Source: an uncultured bacterium (GTDB lineage: Bacteria; Verrucomicrobiota; Kiritimatiellia; RFP12; UBA1067). From it: a DNA stretch of 37,711 bases. The stretch lies in NCBI GenBank assembly GCA_902799385.1, contig CADCAK010000026.1:1-37711 (forward strand), read 5' to 3'. A program made the translations under genes and the position numbers. Each line of letters begins with the position of its first letter. The stretch's first letter is position 1. Below are positions 30,652 to 37,711 of this stretch, one piece after another. Below the pieces are notes generated by a model. The model did no database searches and had not been told where the DNA came from. It saw only the letters and a list, made by a program, of their open reading frames with translations.

Positions 30652-33591
30652 ATGAATGCGAACGTCCTTATCGAGGCATCGGCAGGAACCGGCAAGACCC
30701 AGGCGCTTGCCGAGCGGCTTATCGCGCTCGTCAGGGGCGGCCTTGAGCCGCACGAGATAGTCGCGCTTACCTTTTCCCGCGCTGCGGCGGGCGAGATATT
30801 CGAGCGCTTCGTCTCGCTGCTCGCGGAGCGCGCGAAGGACGACCCGTCGTGCGCGGCGCTTCTCCGCAAGGTTATCGCGACGCAGCACCTCTCGCAGATA
30901 GGGACCCTCGACAGCTTCCTCATGCGCATCGTAAGGAGCTTTCCACTCGAACTTGGGCTTGGCGGCGCCGTCGAGATGATGGACGGCTACCGCGCGGGGC
31001 ATGAGCTGGACCGGATTTCGTTCTCGATCCTCCGGCGGACGGATGCGTCCGCACGCCGCGCGTTCACAGACGCGTTCTCACTCGCGATGAACGGAGAGGA
31101 CGTGAGGAGCTTCATCGGCTCATACCGCGACTTCGTCAGGAAGTGGCAGTCGCTCGTCCGCGCCAATCCGTTGGAACGCGCATGGGGCGACGCGTCGTCG
31201 ATATGGGGCGAGTCTCCGGAATGGGCCGCGACCGACGAGGAGCAGCTTTCGCGCCTTGCCGACGGCCTCGTCGGGATATGCGACTCGGATGCGTGGGCCG
31301 AGTTCGTCGAATGGGTGCGGAACTTTCGCGGTAGCTTCGACGGCCTCAAGGGGTTCGCGAAGAAGTTCTTCGAGATGGACGGCTTCTTCTCCGGCGCGAC
31401 AGTTGACGTGACGTTCAACCGGAAGGCGTATTCCTTCGGCGGTGCGCAGGCGCGGGCGGTGCGCGCCGCCGTACTTGGAGTATGCGGCTTCGTCGTGCGC
31501 CGTCGGCTTGAGTTCGCCCGCGGCGTCTACCGGCTCATATCTGAATACGAGAAGGACTACGATGCCAAGGTCCGCAGCAGGGGGCTTCTCGTCTTCGACG
31601 ACGTGCCGCGCCTCGTCGCGTCCCTCCCGGACGACGTCCGCCTCGCGCTCGAATACCGCCTCGACGCGAAGATACGCGCATGGGCGCTCGACGAGTTCCA
31701 GGACACGAGCCGCGAACAGTGGGCCGCGCTCTCGCCGCTCGTGGAAGAGGCGAAGTCGTCGGACGGCGAAAAGTCGGTCTTTATCGTCGGTGACAGAAAG
31801 CAGGCGATCTACGGCTGGCGCAACGGCGATGTAGGGATATTCCGCCGCGAGGGGCAAAGCGGGGCGTACGAGCCAATGAAGCTGAACGAGACATACCGCT
31901 CGTCGCCCGCCGTCGTCGAGGCGGTGAACCGCGTATTCGTGCGCGGGCGGCTGCGTGGCGACTTCCCCAGCTGGGACGCGAGCGAGCATATCTCGGCGAA
32001 GCCGAATATGCCCGGGTTCGTCCAAGCGGTCGTCGCTGCAAGTCCGAAGTTTGACGACTGCCTGGAGCCGGTGTTCAACGCGCTCGCCGCCGTCGATCCA
32101 GTGAGGCGCTCGATTGCCGCCGCCGTCCTCGTGAGGAACAACGCGTCGGGCGAGAAGATAGCCGCGTACCTGAAGCAAAGGGGAATCGGGGGCGTCGTGT
32201 GGGAGGGCGAAAGCGCGATTCTCGACACGCCCGCCCTGCAGGGCTTCGTCGATCTCGTGAAGCTCGCCGATCACCCGGGCTACCAGCAGGCATACCGCCA
32301 CTTCTCTTCTACGCCTCTCGCGGCGGCGCTCTATCCCGACGGCGTCCCGTCCGCAGCCGACGTGTCGCAGCTCGCCTCGCAGTCGTTCACGGCGAAGGGG
32401 CTCGTGCGCACGTTCCGCGACCTGCGGGCGCGCCTTCCAGAGAGCCCAGCCGAGGCGTGGAGCGAATTTACCGAGTCGCGCTTCACCGACATGCTGCATG
32501 CGGCGGCCGAGTTCGAGCTTGGGCTTGAGCCGGGGACACGCCTTTCCGACTTCGCCGACTTCCTCGCTGCGAAGAGGAAGCGCAACCTCGCAGAACCCGG
32601 CAAGATCAAGATAATGACGATACACCGTTCGAAGGGCCTCGGCTTCGAATATGTCGTCCTTCCGCTGTACGAGCCAGACGCCCTCAACGCGTCGTCGGAC
32701 GGCGCGCTCGTCGCCGACGGCTGGGTTCTGCCCGACCCCGGTACGCGTGTGTCGAAGATGGTGCCGGGGCTTTCCGGCGCGCGCGCGGCCCGGCAGGAGC
32801 GCGTCGAGGAAGAGGCGCTTTGCACCTACTACGTTGCGATGACTCGCGCGAAGAACGCGATGACGATAGTCTGCCGCCCGCCGGCGAAGAGCGATGCTCC
32901 GCGCTACATTTCCGATTTCGTGCGCGAGGCGCTGCCGGAGCCGGTCGGCGACCCCAAGTGGTACGAGAAGCTCGCCGCAGGCGACGGGAAGCGCCACGTC
33001 GCGGCGGATGTTCCGCGCGAGTTCGCGCGCGGGAAGCGCGAGAGCGTCCGCCGCCGCCTTCCGTCGCTCGCGTTCCGCTCGGGGATGTCGGCTGGCGAGC
33101 TTTTCGCCGACGGCTCCGCGCGCCAGGCGGCGCGGCAGAGGGGAACGGACGTCCACGCGCAGCTTGAGGCGATTGAGTGGATCGACCCCTCGGCACCGAA
33201 GAGTGACCTTGAGCGGCAGGTTCTCGCGAACGGCTGGACGGACGCGTTCGTGAAGGGCGAAGACGCGACGGCGCTGTGGCGCGAGCGCGGCTACGAGCGG
33301 CTCGTCGGCGCGGAGTGGGAGTCGGGCCAGTTCGATCGCGTCGTGTTTCGCGGCGAAGGCGCCGCGCGGCGCGCGTGCGTGTACGATTTCAAGACGAATG
33401 CGCCGCGTCGCGGCGAGACGGCGGACGAGTTCGCCGCGAGGATGCGCGAGGCGTACTCCGGCCAGATGGCGTCCTACCGCGCGGCAGTCGCGTCGCTTGC
33501 GGGCCTTCCGCCAGGGCGCGTCTCGGCCGTCCTGCTCCTTGTCTCGACCGGAGCCGAGGTCGGCTTCGCCCATGCGGCAAATATGCTATAA
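30652..33591 (+). CDS. addA: AddA-like UvrD/RecB-family helicase with C-terminal nuclease
   Basis: 979 residues from ATG 30652, with AGGGG five bases upstream; it begins 28 bases after galU. Superfamily I motifs: I ASAGTGKT (9-16), Ia LTFSRAAAGEI, II LDEFQDTS, III FIVGDRKQAIYGWR, IV LNETYRSS, V IMTIHRSKGLGFEYVVLP, VI YVAMTRAKNAM. The C-terminal nuclease has GTDVHAQLEAI, FDRVVFRG and VYDFKTN (D912, K914), then GQMASYRAAV. The pair with the AddB-like gene (23320) would resect double-strand breaks. It is shorter than typical AddA (~1,200). The promoter of the flavodiiron gene lies in its 3' end. Confidence 0.88.
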   Translation: MNANVLIEASAGTGKTQALAERLIALVRGGLEPHEIVALTFSRAAAGEIFERFVSLLAERAKDDPSCAALLRKVIATQHLSQIGTLDSFLMRIVRSFPLELGLGGAVEMMDGYRAGHELDRISFSILRRTDASARRAFTDAFSLAMNGEDVRSFIGSYRDFVRKWQSLVRANPLERAWGDASSIWGESPEWAATDEEQLSRLADGLVGICDSDAWAEFVEWVRNFRGSFDGLKGFAKKFFEMDGFFSGATVDVTFNRKAYSFGGAQARAVRAAVLGVCGFVVRRRLEFARGVYRLISEYEKDYDAKVRSRGLLVFDDVPRLVASLPDDVRLALEYRLDAKIRAWALDEFQDTSREQWAALSPLVEEAKSSDGEKSVFIVGDRKQAIYGWRNGDVGIFRREGQSGAYEPMKLNETYRSSPAVVEAVNRVFVRGRLRGDFPSWDASEHISAKPNMPGFVQAVVAASPKFDDCLEPVFNALAAVDPVRRSIAAAVLVRNNASGEKIAAYLKQRGIGGVVWEGESAILDTPALQGFVDLVKLADHPGYQQAYRHFSSTPLAAALYPDGVPSAADVSQLASQSFTAKGLVRTFRDLRARLPESPAEAWSEFTESRFTDMLHAAAEFELGLEPGTRLSDFADFLAAKRKRNLAEPGKIKIMTIHRSKGLGFEYVVLPLYEPDALNASSDGALVADGWVLPDPGTRVSKMVPGLSGARAARQERVEEEALCTYYVAMTRAKNAMTIVCRPPAKSDAPRYISDFVREALPEPVGDPKWYEKLAAGDGKRHVAADVPREFARGKRESVRRRLPSLAFRSGMSAGELFADGSARQAARQRGTDVHAQLEAIEWIDPSAPKSDLERQVLANGWTDAFVKGEDATALWRERGYERLVGAEWESGQFDRVVFRGEGAARRACVYDFKTNAPRRGETADEFAARMREAYSGQMASYRAAVASLAGLPPGRVSAVLLLVSTGAEVGFAHAANML

Positions 33592-33592
33592 T
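33584..33592 (+). promoter_or_regulatory. Extended -10 promoter of the flavodiiron gene, inside addA
   Basis: TGCTATAAT preceded by CAAATA; TATAAT is at 33587-33592, eight bases before ATG 33601, and overlaps the addA stop. The message could be leaderless or have a one-base leader. Confidence 0.68.
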
Positions 33593-33600
33593 ACCCAACT

Positions 33601-34761
33601 ATGAAGATTACAGACGATATCGTGTACGTCGGTGTCAACGATCATGACATCGACCTTTTCGAGGGCCAGTTCGAAGTTCCGCTCGGCATGGCCTACAATT
33701 CATACGTCGTCAAGGGCGAGAAGGTCGCCGTGATGGACACGGTCGATGCGCGCTTCGGCGACGAATGGCTTAAGAACGTCGCAGCCGCGACCGACAAGGT
33801 CGACTATCTAGTCGTCCACCACATGGAGCCCGACCACTCCTCGAACATCGCGCGCTTTGCAGAGGCGTATCCGAATGCGAAGATCGTCTCTTCCATGCCG
33901 GCGTTCTCGATCATGAAGAACTACTTCGGCACCGATTTCGCCGACCGTCGCGTCGTCGTCAAGGAGGGCGACACGCTCGACCTCGGCGGGCACACGCTTG
34001 CGTTCGTCGGCGCGCCGATGGTGCACTGGCCCGAAGTCGTAGTCAGCTACGACTCGGCGACGAAGACGCTTTTCTCCGCCGACGGCTTCGGCAAGTTCGG
34101 CGCGAACGACAAGGTCGATCCCGAGGGGTGGGACTGCGAGGCGCGTCGCTACTACTTCGGCATCGTCGGCAAGTTCGGCATGCAGGTGCAGGCGCTTCTC
34201 AAGAAGGCGGCGACACTTGACATCGCGCGCATCTGCCCGCTTCACGGCCCCGTGCTCCAGACGCCCGAGGAAATCGCCCATGTCCTCAAGCAGTACCAGA
34301 CCTGGAGCTCCTACGGCGTCGAGACCGAGGGCGTCTGCGTCGCCTACACTTCGGTCTACGGCCACACCAAGGCCGTCGTCGAGAAGTTCTGCGAGATCCT
34401 TAAGGCGAAGGGCTGCCCCAAGGTCGCCTGCGCCGACCTCGCTCGCGACGACATGTACGAGACGATCGAGGACGGCTTCCGCTACGGGCGGCTCGTCCTC
34501 GCGACGACGACTTACAACACCGGAGTATTCCCGAAGATGGAGGAATACATCCGCCATCTCCTTCGTCGCAACTACCAGAACCGCAAGGTCGGCTTCATCG
34601 AGAACGGCTCGTGGGGCCCGATGGCCGCGAAGGGCATGAAGGACCTTCTCTCCGCCGCGAAGGGGCTCTCGTTCTGCGAGGCGACAGTCACGGTGAAGGG
34701 CGCGATGACGGACGACACCGTCGCGCAGCTCGAGAAGCTTGCCGGCGAAATACTGAAGTAG
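33601..34761 (+). CDS. fprA: Flavodiiron protein (A-type flavoprotein)
   Basis: 386 residues. The metallo-beta-lactamase-like diiron domain has VHHMEPDHSS (H74, E76, D78, H79), MVHWPE and FSADGFGKFG, and LHGPVL supplies the last His. The C-terminal flavodoxin domain has VAYTSVYGHTKAV for FMN phosphate and TTTYNTGVFPKM. The family reduces O2 to water (or NO to N2O) in the cytoplasm of anaerobes, using electrons from rubredoxin or F420. No rubredoxin domain is fused here. Its presence points to an anaerobe that meets some oxygen. An aminotransferase follows 14 bases later. Confidence 0.95.
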   Translation: MKITDDIVYVGVNDHDIDLFEGQFEVPLGMAYNSYVVKGEKVAVMDTVDARFGDEWLKNVAAATDKVDYLVVHHMEPDHSSNIARFAEAYPNAKIVSSMPAFSIMKNYFGTDFADRRVVVKEGDTLDLGGHTLAFVGAPMVHWPEVVVSYDSATKTLFSADGFGKFGANDKVDPEGWDCEARRYYFGIVGKFGMQVQALLKKAATLDIARICPLHGPVLQTPEEIAHVLKQYQTWSSYGVETEGVCVAYTSVYGHTKAVVEKFCEILKAKGCPKVACADLARDDMYETIEDGFRYGRLVLATTTYNTGVFPKMEEYIRHLLRRNYQNRKVGFIENGSWGPMAAKGMKDLLSAAKGLSFCEATVTVKGAMTDDTVAQLEKLAGEILK

Positions 34762-34775
34762 CCGCAGCACGCGAG

Positions 34776-36002
34776 ATGAGAAACAGGGTCGCAGAGCACG
34801 TCGCAGCGCTGCCGAAGAGCGGAATAAGGAAGTTCTTCGACATCGTCGCCCAGTCGAAGGACATCGTGTCCCTCGGCGTCGGCGAGCCTGACTTTGACAC
34901 GCCCTGGCACATTTCGCGCGCCGCAGTCACCTGTCTCGAAAATGGCGGCACTCACTACACCTCAAATCTCGGAACGCCCGAGCTGAGGCAGGCGATATGT
35001 CGCTATCTCGACCGCCGCTTTTGCGCGAAGTTCGACTGGAAGTGCGAGGTGCTTGCGACGGTGGGCGTTTCCGAGGCGATAGACCTCGCGATACGCGCCA
35101 TCTGCTCGCCAGGCGACGAAGTGCTCTACCATGAACCGTGCTTCGTGTCGTATGCGCCGACGATCCGCCTCGCCCATGCCGTCCCCGTGTGCGTCGAGAC
35201 GCGCGTGGAGGACGAGTTCCGCCTTACAGTCGATGCGATAGAGAAGAAGGTCACGCCGAAGACGAAGGCGGTGCTTTTGAACTTTCCGTGCAACCCGACT
35301 GGCGCGACGCTTTCGCATGGCGACATGGCGGCGATCCTCGGCTTCTGCGAAAGGCACGACATAATTCTTCTCGCGGACGAGGTCTACTCGGAGCTTAACT
35401 ACGAGATCTTGGGGGAAGAGAATTCTCGCGCAGAGGCGCCGAGTCGCGGAGAAGCAGGGGGTAGAGGGGGCAATGTGCTCCCGTCGTTTGCGGCGTTTCC
35501 TGAATACCGCGAGCGCGTGATTTTGCTGAACGGCTTTTCGAAGTCGTGGGCGATGACCGGCTACCGTCTCGGCTATGCGTGCGGGCCTACCGATGTCATC
35601 GATGCGATGATGAAGATCCACCAGTACGGCATAATGTCCGCGCCGACGCTCGCGCAGGCGGCGGGAGTCGAGGCGATGGACTTCGGCGACAAGGACGTTG
35701 ATCGCATGCGCCGCGAATACAAGAAGCGCCGCGACTGGCTCGTTCCCGCATTGAACGACATGGGGCTCAAGACGCTTATGCCGAAGGGTGCTTTCTATCT
35801 TTTCGTCGACGTGCGCTCCACGGGGCTTACCGACGAGGAATTTGCTTTGAAGCTCCTCAAGGAGTTTGGCGTCGCCTGCGTTCCGGGCACGGCGTTCGGC
35901 GCGTGCGGCGCAGGGTTTGTCCGCATGTCCTACGCGACGTCGCTCGACAAGATCAAGCTTGCGGCGTCACGCATCGCGAAGATGCAGAAGTCGATTTCGT
36001 AG
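34776..36002 (+). CDS. PLP-dependent aminotransferase, class I/II
   Basis: 408 residues from ATG 34776. Fold type I landmarks: VSLGVGEPDFDTPWHI, THYTSNLGTPELR, NFPCNPTGATL, LADEVYSEL and the PLP lysine in LNGFSKSWAMTGYRLGY. FVRMSYATS near the end supplies the carboxylate-binding Arg. It belongs to the aspartate/aromatic aminotransferase-like group (Lrp-linked and PatA-like types are near), and the amino acid is not certain. Between ELNYE and FPEYRER there is an insertion of about 25 residues (ENSRAEAPSRGEAGGRGG) that family members lack. It is encoded by a repeat-like DNA stretch. The SDR gene follows 8 bases later. Confidence 0.9.
   Translation: MRNRVAEHVAALPKSGIRKFFDIVAQSKDIVSLGVGEPDFDTPWHISRAAVTCLENGGTHYTSNLGTPELRQAICRYLDRRFCAKFDWKCEVLATVGVSEAIDLAIRAICSPGDEVLYHEPCFVSYAPTIRLAHAVPVCVETRVEDEFRLTVDAIEKKVTPKTKAVLLNFPCNPTGATLSHGDMAAILGFCERHDIILLADEVYSELNYEILGEENSRAEAPSRGEAGGRGGNVLPSFAAFPEYRERVILLNGFSKSWAMTGYRLGYACGPTDVIDAMMKIHQYGIMSAPTLAQAAGVEAMDFGDKDVDRMRREYKKRRDWLVPALNDMGLKTLMPKGAFYLFVDVRSTGLTDEEFALKLLKEFGVACVPGTAFGACGAGFVRMSYATSLDKIKLAASRIAKMQKSIS
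35411..35479 (+). repeat. Repeat-like insertion inside the aminotransferase gene
   Basis: The stretch contains CGCAGAGGCGCCGAGTCGCG and purine-rich G runs. CGCAGAGGCGCAGAG-type sequence is a common dispersed intergenic repeat in PVC and some other genomes (memory, not checked). Here it is in frame and adds Gly/Arg/Glu-rich sequence to a surface loop. Boundaries are approximate. Confidence 0.5.
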
Positions 36003-36010
36003 GTGACGGC

Positions 36011-36661
36011 ATGCGCGGCGAACGGACAGTGCTTGTGACTGGCGGTACGAAGCGCATCGGCAAGGCGATAGCCGACGCCTTGCGCGCCGACGGATGGCGC
36101 GTCATAACGAGTTCCCACCGGGCAGACTCGGGCGCCGACATTGTCGCCGACCTTGCCGAGCCCCTTGGCGCGGCAAAGCTCTACGCCGCGTGCCTGCGGA
36201 TGCTTGGCGGCAACCCACCTGACGCGCTCGTAAACAACGCGGCGCTTTTCGTTGGCGATGATGCGACGCTTGAGACCGTTAATTTCGTCTCGCCGCACAA
36301 GCTCACGACCTTGATGGCGGGGCGGGAGACCGGCCGTGGCGTCGTCGTGAACATTCTCGACTGCCGCGTGCTTGGCGGAATCGAGCCGCGCGATGCATAC
36401 GAAAGGTCGAAGCGCGAGCTTCTTGAGGACACCGCGAAATCCGCTGCGCTTTTTGCCGACACGGTTCGCGTCAATGCCGTAGCCCCCGGCCCTGTGCTTG
36501 CGCCGGAGGGTGTGAGCGAAAAGGCGGGCGAGATGCCGCTTGGTAGGCCCCGGCCCGAAGACGTCGCCCGCGCAGTCGCCTTTCTGCTTGATGCGGAGGC
36601 CACGACCGGCTGCGTCGTGCCCGTGGACGGCGGGCAGTCGGCCATGCGCGGCCGGTGGTGA
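36011..36661 (+). CDS. Short-chain dehydrogenase resembling pteridine reductase (PTR1/FolM type)
   Basis: 216 residues, starting 8 bases after the aminotransferase stop. The NADP-binding motif is TGGTKRIGKAIA (10-21); the Arg at the TGxxxRxG position is typical of pteridine reductases. NNAA follows at 75-78. The usual SDR catalytic Ser is replaced by D117 (VVNILD), with Y130 and K134 after it. The spacing D-13-Y-4-K equals that of Leishmania PTR1 (D181, Y194, K198). This supports reduction of dihydropterin or dihydrofolate, or a FolM-like role. VNAVAPGPV and PVDGGQS close the fold. No classical dihydrofolate reductase gene is in the window, so this could fill that need (inference). Confidence 0.75.
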   Translation: MRGERTVLVTGGTKRIGKAIADALRADGWRVITSSHRADSGADIVADLAEPLGAAKLYAACLRMLGGNPPDALVNNAALFVGDDATLETVNFVSPHKLTTLMAGRETGRGVVVNILDCRVLGGIEPRDAYERSKRELLEDTAKSAALFADTVRVNAVAPGPVLAPEGVSEKAGEMPLGRPRPEDVARAVAFLLDAEATTGCVVPVDGGQSAMRGRW

Positions 36662-36682
36662 TTGCATTCTCCGGCGCATTTT

Positions 36683-36691
36683 TGGTATACT
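36683..36691 (+). promoter_or_regulatory. Extended -10 promoter of rpsA
   Basis: GCGCATTTTTGGTATACT: TGG (36683-36685) and TATACT (36686-36691). It is nearly identical to the folK promoter but has a leader of about 70 bases. Confidence 0.72.
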
Positions 36692-36721
36692 ATCCGCTTC
36701 CGCGCCCAAAGACGGGGCGGA

Positions 36722-36738
36722 CGCGGCTGAAAACCGCG
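36722..36738 (+). promoter_or_regulatory. Hairpin in the rpsA leader
   Basis: CGCGG (36722-36726), loop CTGAAAA, CCGCG (36734-36738): a perfect 5-bp GC stem followed by an A-rich single strand up to the start codon. S1 autoregulates its own mRNA in other bacteria, so this could be a control site. That is inference. Confidence 0.4.
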
Positions 36739-36766
36739 ATCAAAAACAAACAGAAGAAAAGCAAAA

Positions 36767-37711
36767 ATGGCAATCAGAAAGCCGACTCCCCAGGGAGAAA
36801 AATCCGCCGCGATGGCGGAGCTTCTCGCCCAGGCCGGGCAGGAGTCGAAGTTCAAGAACGGCAGCCTCGTCGAAGGCACCGTTAGCGCAATCAAGGGCGA
36901 CGACGTATTCATCGACATCGGATATAAGTCCGAGGGGTCGATCGACGTCTCCGAGTTCGGCGAAGGCGCCGGAGTCAAGCCCGGCGACAAGGTAACCGTG
37001 ATGCTCCGCGAGCTCGAGAACGACAAGACCGGCATGGTCGTCCTCTCCAAGCGCGCCGCAGACGAAAAGATCCGCTGGGAGAAGATCCTCGAGCGCTACG
37101 TCGAAGGGTGCGTCGTCACCGGCACGATCAAGAGCGCGGTCAGGGGCGGTCTACTCGTCCAGATCGACGACGTGGAGGCGTTCCTCCCCGGCAGCCAGAT
37201 CGAAGTCGCCCCCGTCAAGGACCTCGAGCCCTACGTCGGGCAGACATACGACTTCAAGGTCATCAAGATTTCCAACGAGAGGCGCAACCTCATCGTTTCC
37301 CGCCGCGAGCTCATCGAGGGCGTCCAGGCCGAGAAGAAGGCCGAGGGCGCAACCTCATCGTTTCCCGCCGCGAGCTCATCGAGGGCGTCCAGGCCGAGAA
37401 GAAGGCCGAGCTCCTCGCCTCGCTCCAGAAGGGCGAGATCCGCAAGGGCCGCGTGAAGAACATCACCGACTTCGGCGCGTTCGTCTCCATCGAGGACGCG
37501 ATCGACGGTCTCCTCCACATCACCGACATGAGCTGGGGACGCATCAAGCATCCGAGCGAGCTCATCAAGGTCGGCCAGGAGCTCGACGTCATGGTGCTCG
37601 ACGTGGACCGCGAGCGCGAGCGCGTTTCGCTCGGCCTCAAGCAGACAATGCCCAATCCGTGGGACGCCCTCCAGGACCAGTTCCCGGTCGGCGCGCGCGT
37701 GCAGGGCAAGG
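36767..37711 (+). CDS. rpsA: Ribosomal protein S1 (3' partial; frame broken by a 65-bp duplication)
   Basis: ATG 36767. S1 (OB-fold) domain 1 is GSLVEGTVSAIKGDDVFIDI with SEGSIDVSEF; domain 2 is GCVVTGTIKSAVRGGLLVQI with FLPGSQIE. After RRELIEGVQAEKKAE the DNA repeats the previous 65 bases exactly, shifting the frame by +2 and giving a stop at 37454-37456 after 229 codons. In the other frame the protein continues perfectly: LASLQKGEIRKGRVKNI, then TDFGAFVSIEDAIDGLLHI (domain 3, the best conserved) and NPWDALQDQFPVGARVQGK (domain 4 start) at the window end. Removing one repeat copy restores S1. S1 brings mRNA to the ribosome and is normally essential, so the break is probably a sequence or assembly error, or a very recent mutation. 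Confidence 0.93.
37281..37410 (+). repeat. Perfect 65-bp tandem duplication inside rpsA
   Basis: Bases 37281-37345 and 37346-37410 are identical over all 65 positions. 65 is not a multiple of 3, so the duplication frameshifts the gene. Zero divergence means the event is very recent or artefactual. Confidence 0.95.

Noticed and set aside
31120-33573. 817-codon open frame on the minus strand inside the AddA-like gene
   Set aside because: It is a shadow of GC-rich coding sequence. The + strand frame has all helicase and nuclease motifs in order, while the minus frame is Arg/His/Ala-rich with no recognisable domain.
1-37711. tRNA, rRNA, integrase, transposase or phage genes
   Set aside because: I looked for cloverleaf-like sequence, rRNA landmarks and mobile-element protein motifs and found none. 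Very small or divergent ones could be missed by eye.

Overview
The window is GC-rich, densely coded bacterial DNA with mostly short intergenic gaps and almost every gene on the + strand. It probably comes from an anaerobic, glycan-degrading member of the PVC superphylum. Kiritimatiellota or a near relative (Lentisphaerae, Verrucomicrobia) is my best guess, by inference. The pointers are: a 119-residue protein of the Planctomycetes/Verrucomicrobia-restricted Minf_1886 type (28231-28590); an H-X9-DG pseudopilin; a passenger protein with autotransporter-type beta-strand repeats; several secreted glycosidases; a ferrous-iron (Feo) operon; and a flavodiiron protein.

Layout. 1-9654 is a secreted-enzyme region: a partial beta-strand-repeat surface protein, a nucleoside-hydrolase-like protein, a CHAP/NlpC-like cysteine hydrolase, a GH78-type rhamnosidase, a lower-GC AAA/DUF4143 ATPase with its own promoter, and an oppositely oriented six-hairpin (GH63/GH37-like) glycosidase. 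9910-10131 is a gene scar: the start of an electron-transfer flavoprotein beta subunit joined in frame to the end of a GlcD/LctD-type FAD oxidase. 10187-12340 is pbpC. 12382-15533 is an iron(II) operon (feoA, feoA, feoB, Cys-rich FeoB-associated protein) with a perfect palindrome just after its -10 box. Next come an outer-membrane barrel, 5-formyltetrahydrofolate cyclo-ligase and a GH29 fucosidase with a C-terminal discoidin-like domain.

19074-22331 is the most unusual locus. A probable cobalamin riboswitch precedes a small membrane protein, a secreted protein of a type I associate with vitamin B12 uptake loci, and a pseudopilin 7 bases further on. After it come two tandem related lipoproteins, an AddB-like nuclease/helicase subunit, a serine hydrolase lipoprotein, folK, trxA, the Minf_1886 gene, a DEAD-box helicase, a short GalU-type nucleotidyltransferase, an AddA-like helicase-nuclease, a flavodiiron protein, an aminotransferase, a pteridine-reductase-like SDR and the start of rpsA. 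rpsA carries a perfect 65-bp tandem duplication that breaks its frame.

Two themes run across the window. First, ten promoters share an extended -10 form, an A/T run followed by TGGTATAAT or a close variant. In up to four genes this box lies only 6-8 bases before the start codon, which predicts leaderless mRNA. Second, short repeats have entered or expanded inside coding sequence: the folK tail, the aminotransferase insert, and the feoB and rhamnosidase 3' ends. I saw no tRNA, rRNA, CRISPR array, transposase or phage gene, and no gene-free stretch over 300 bases.
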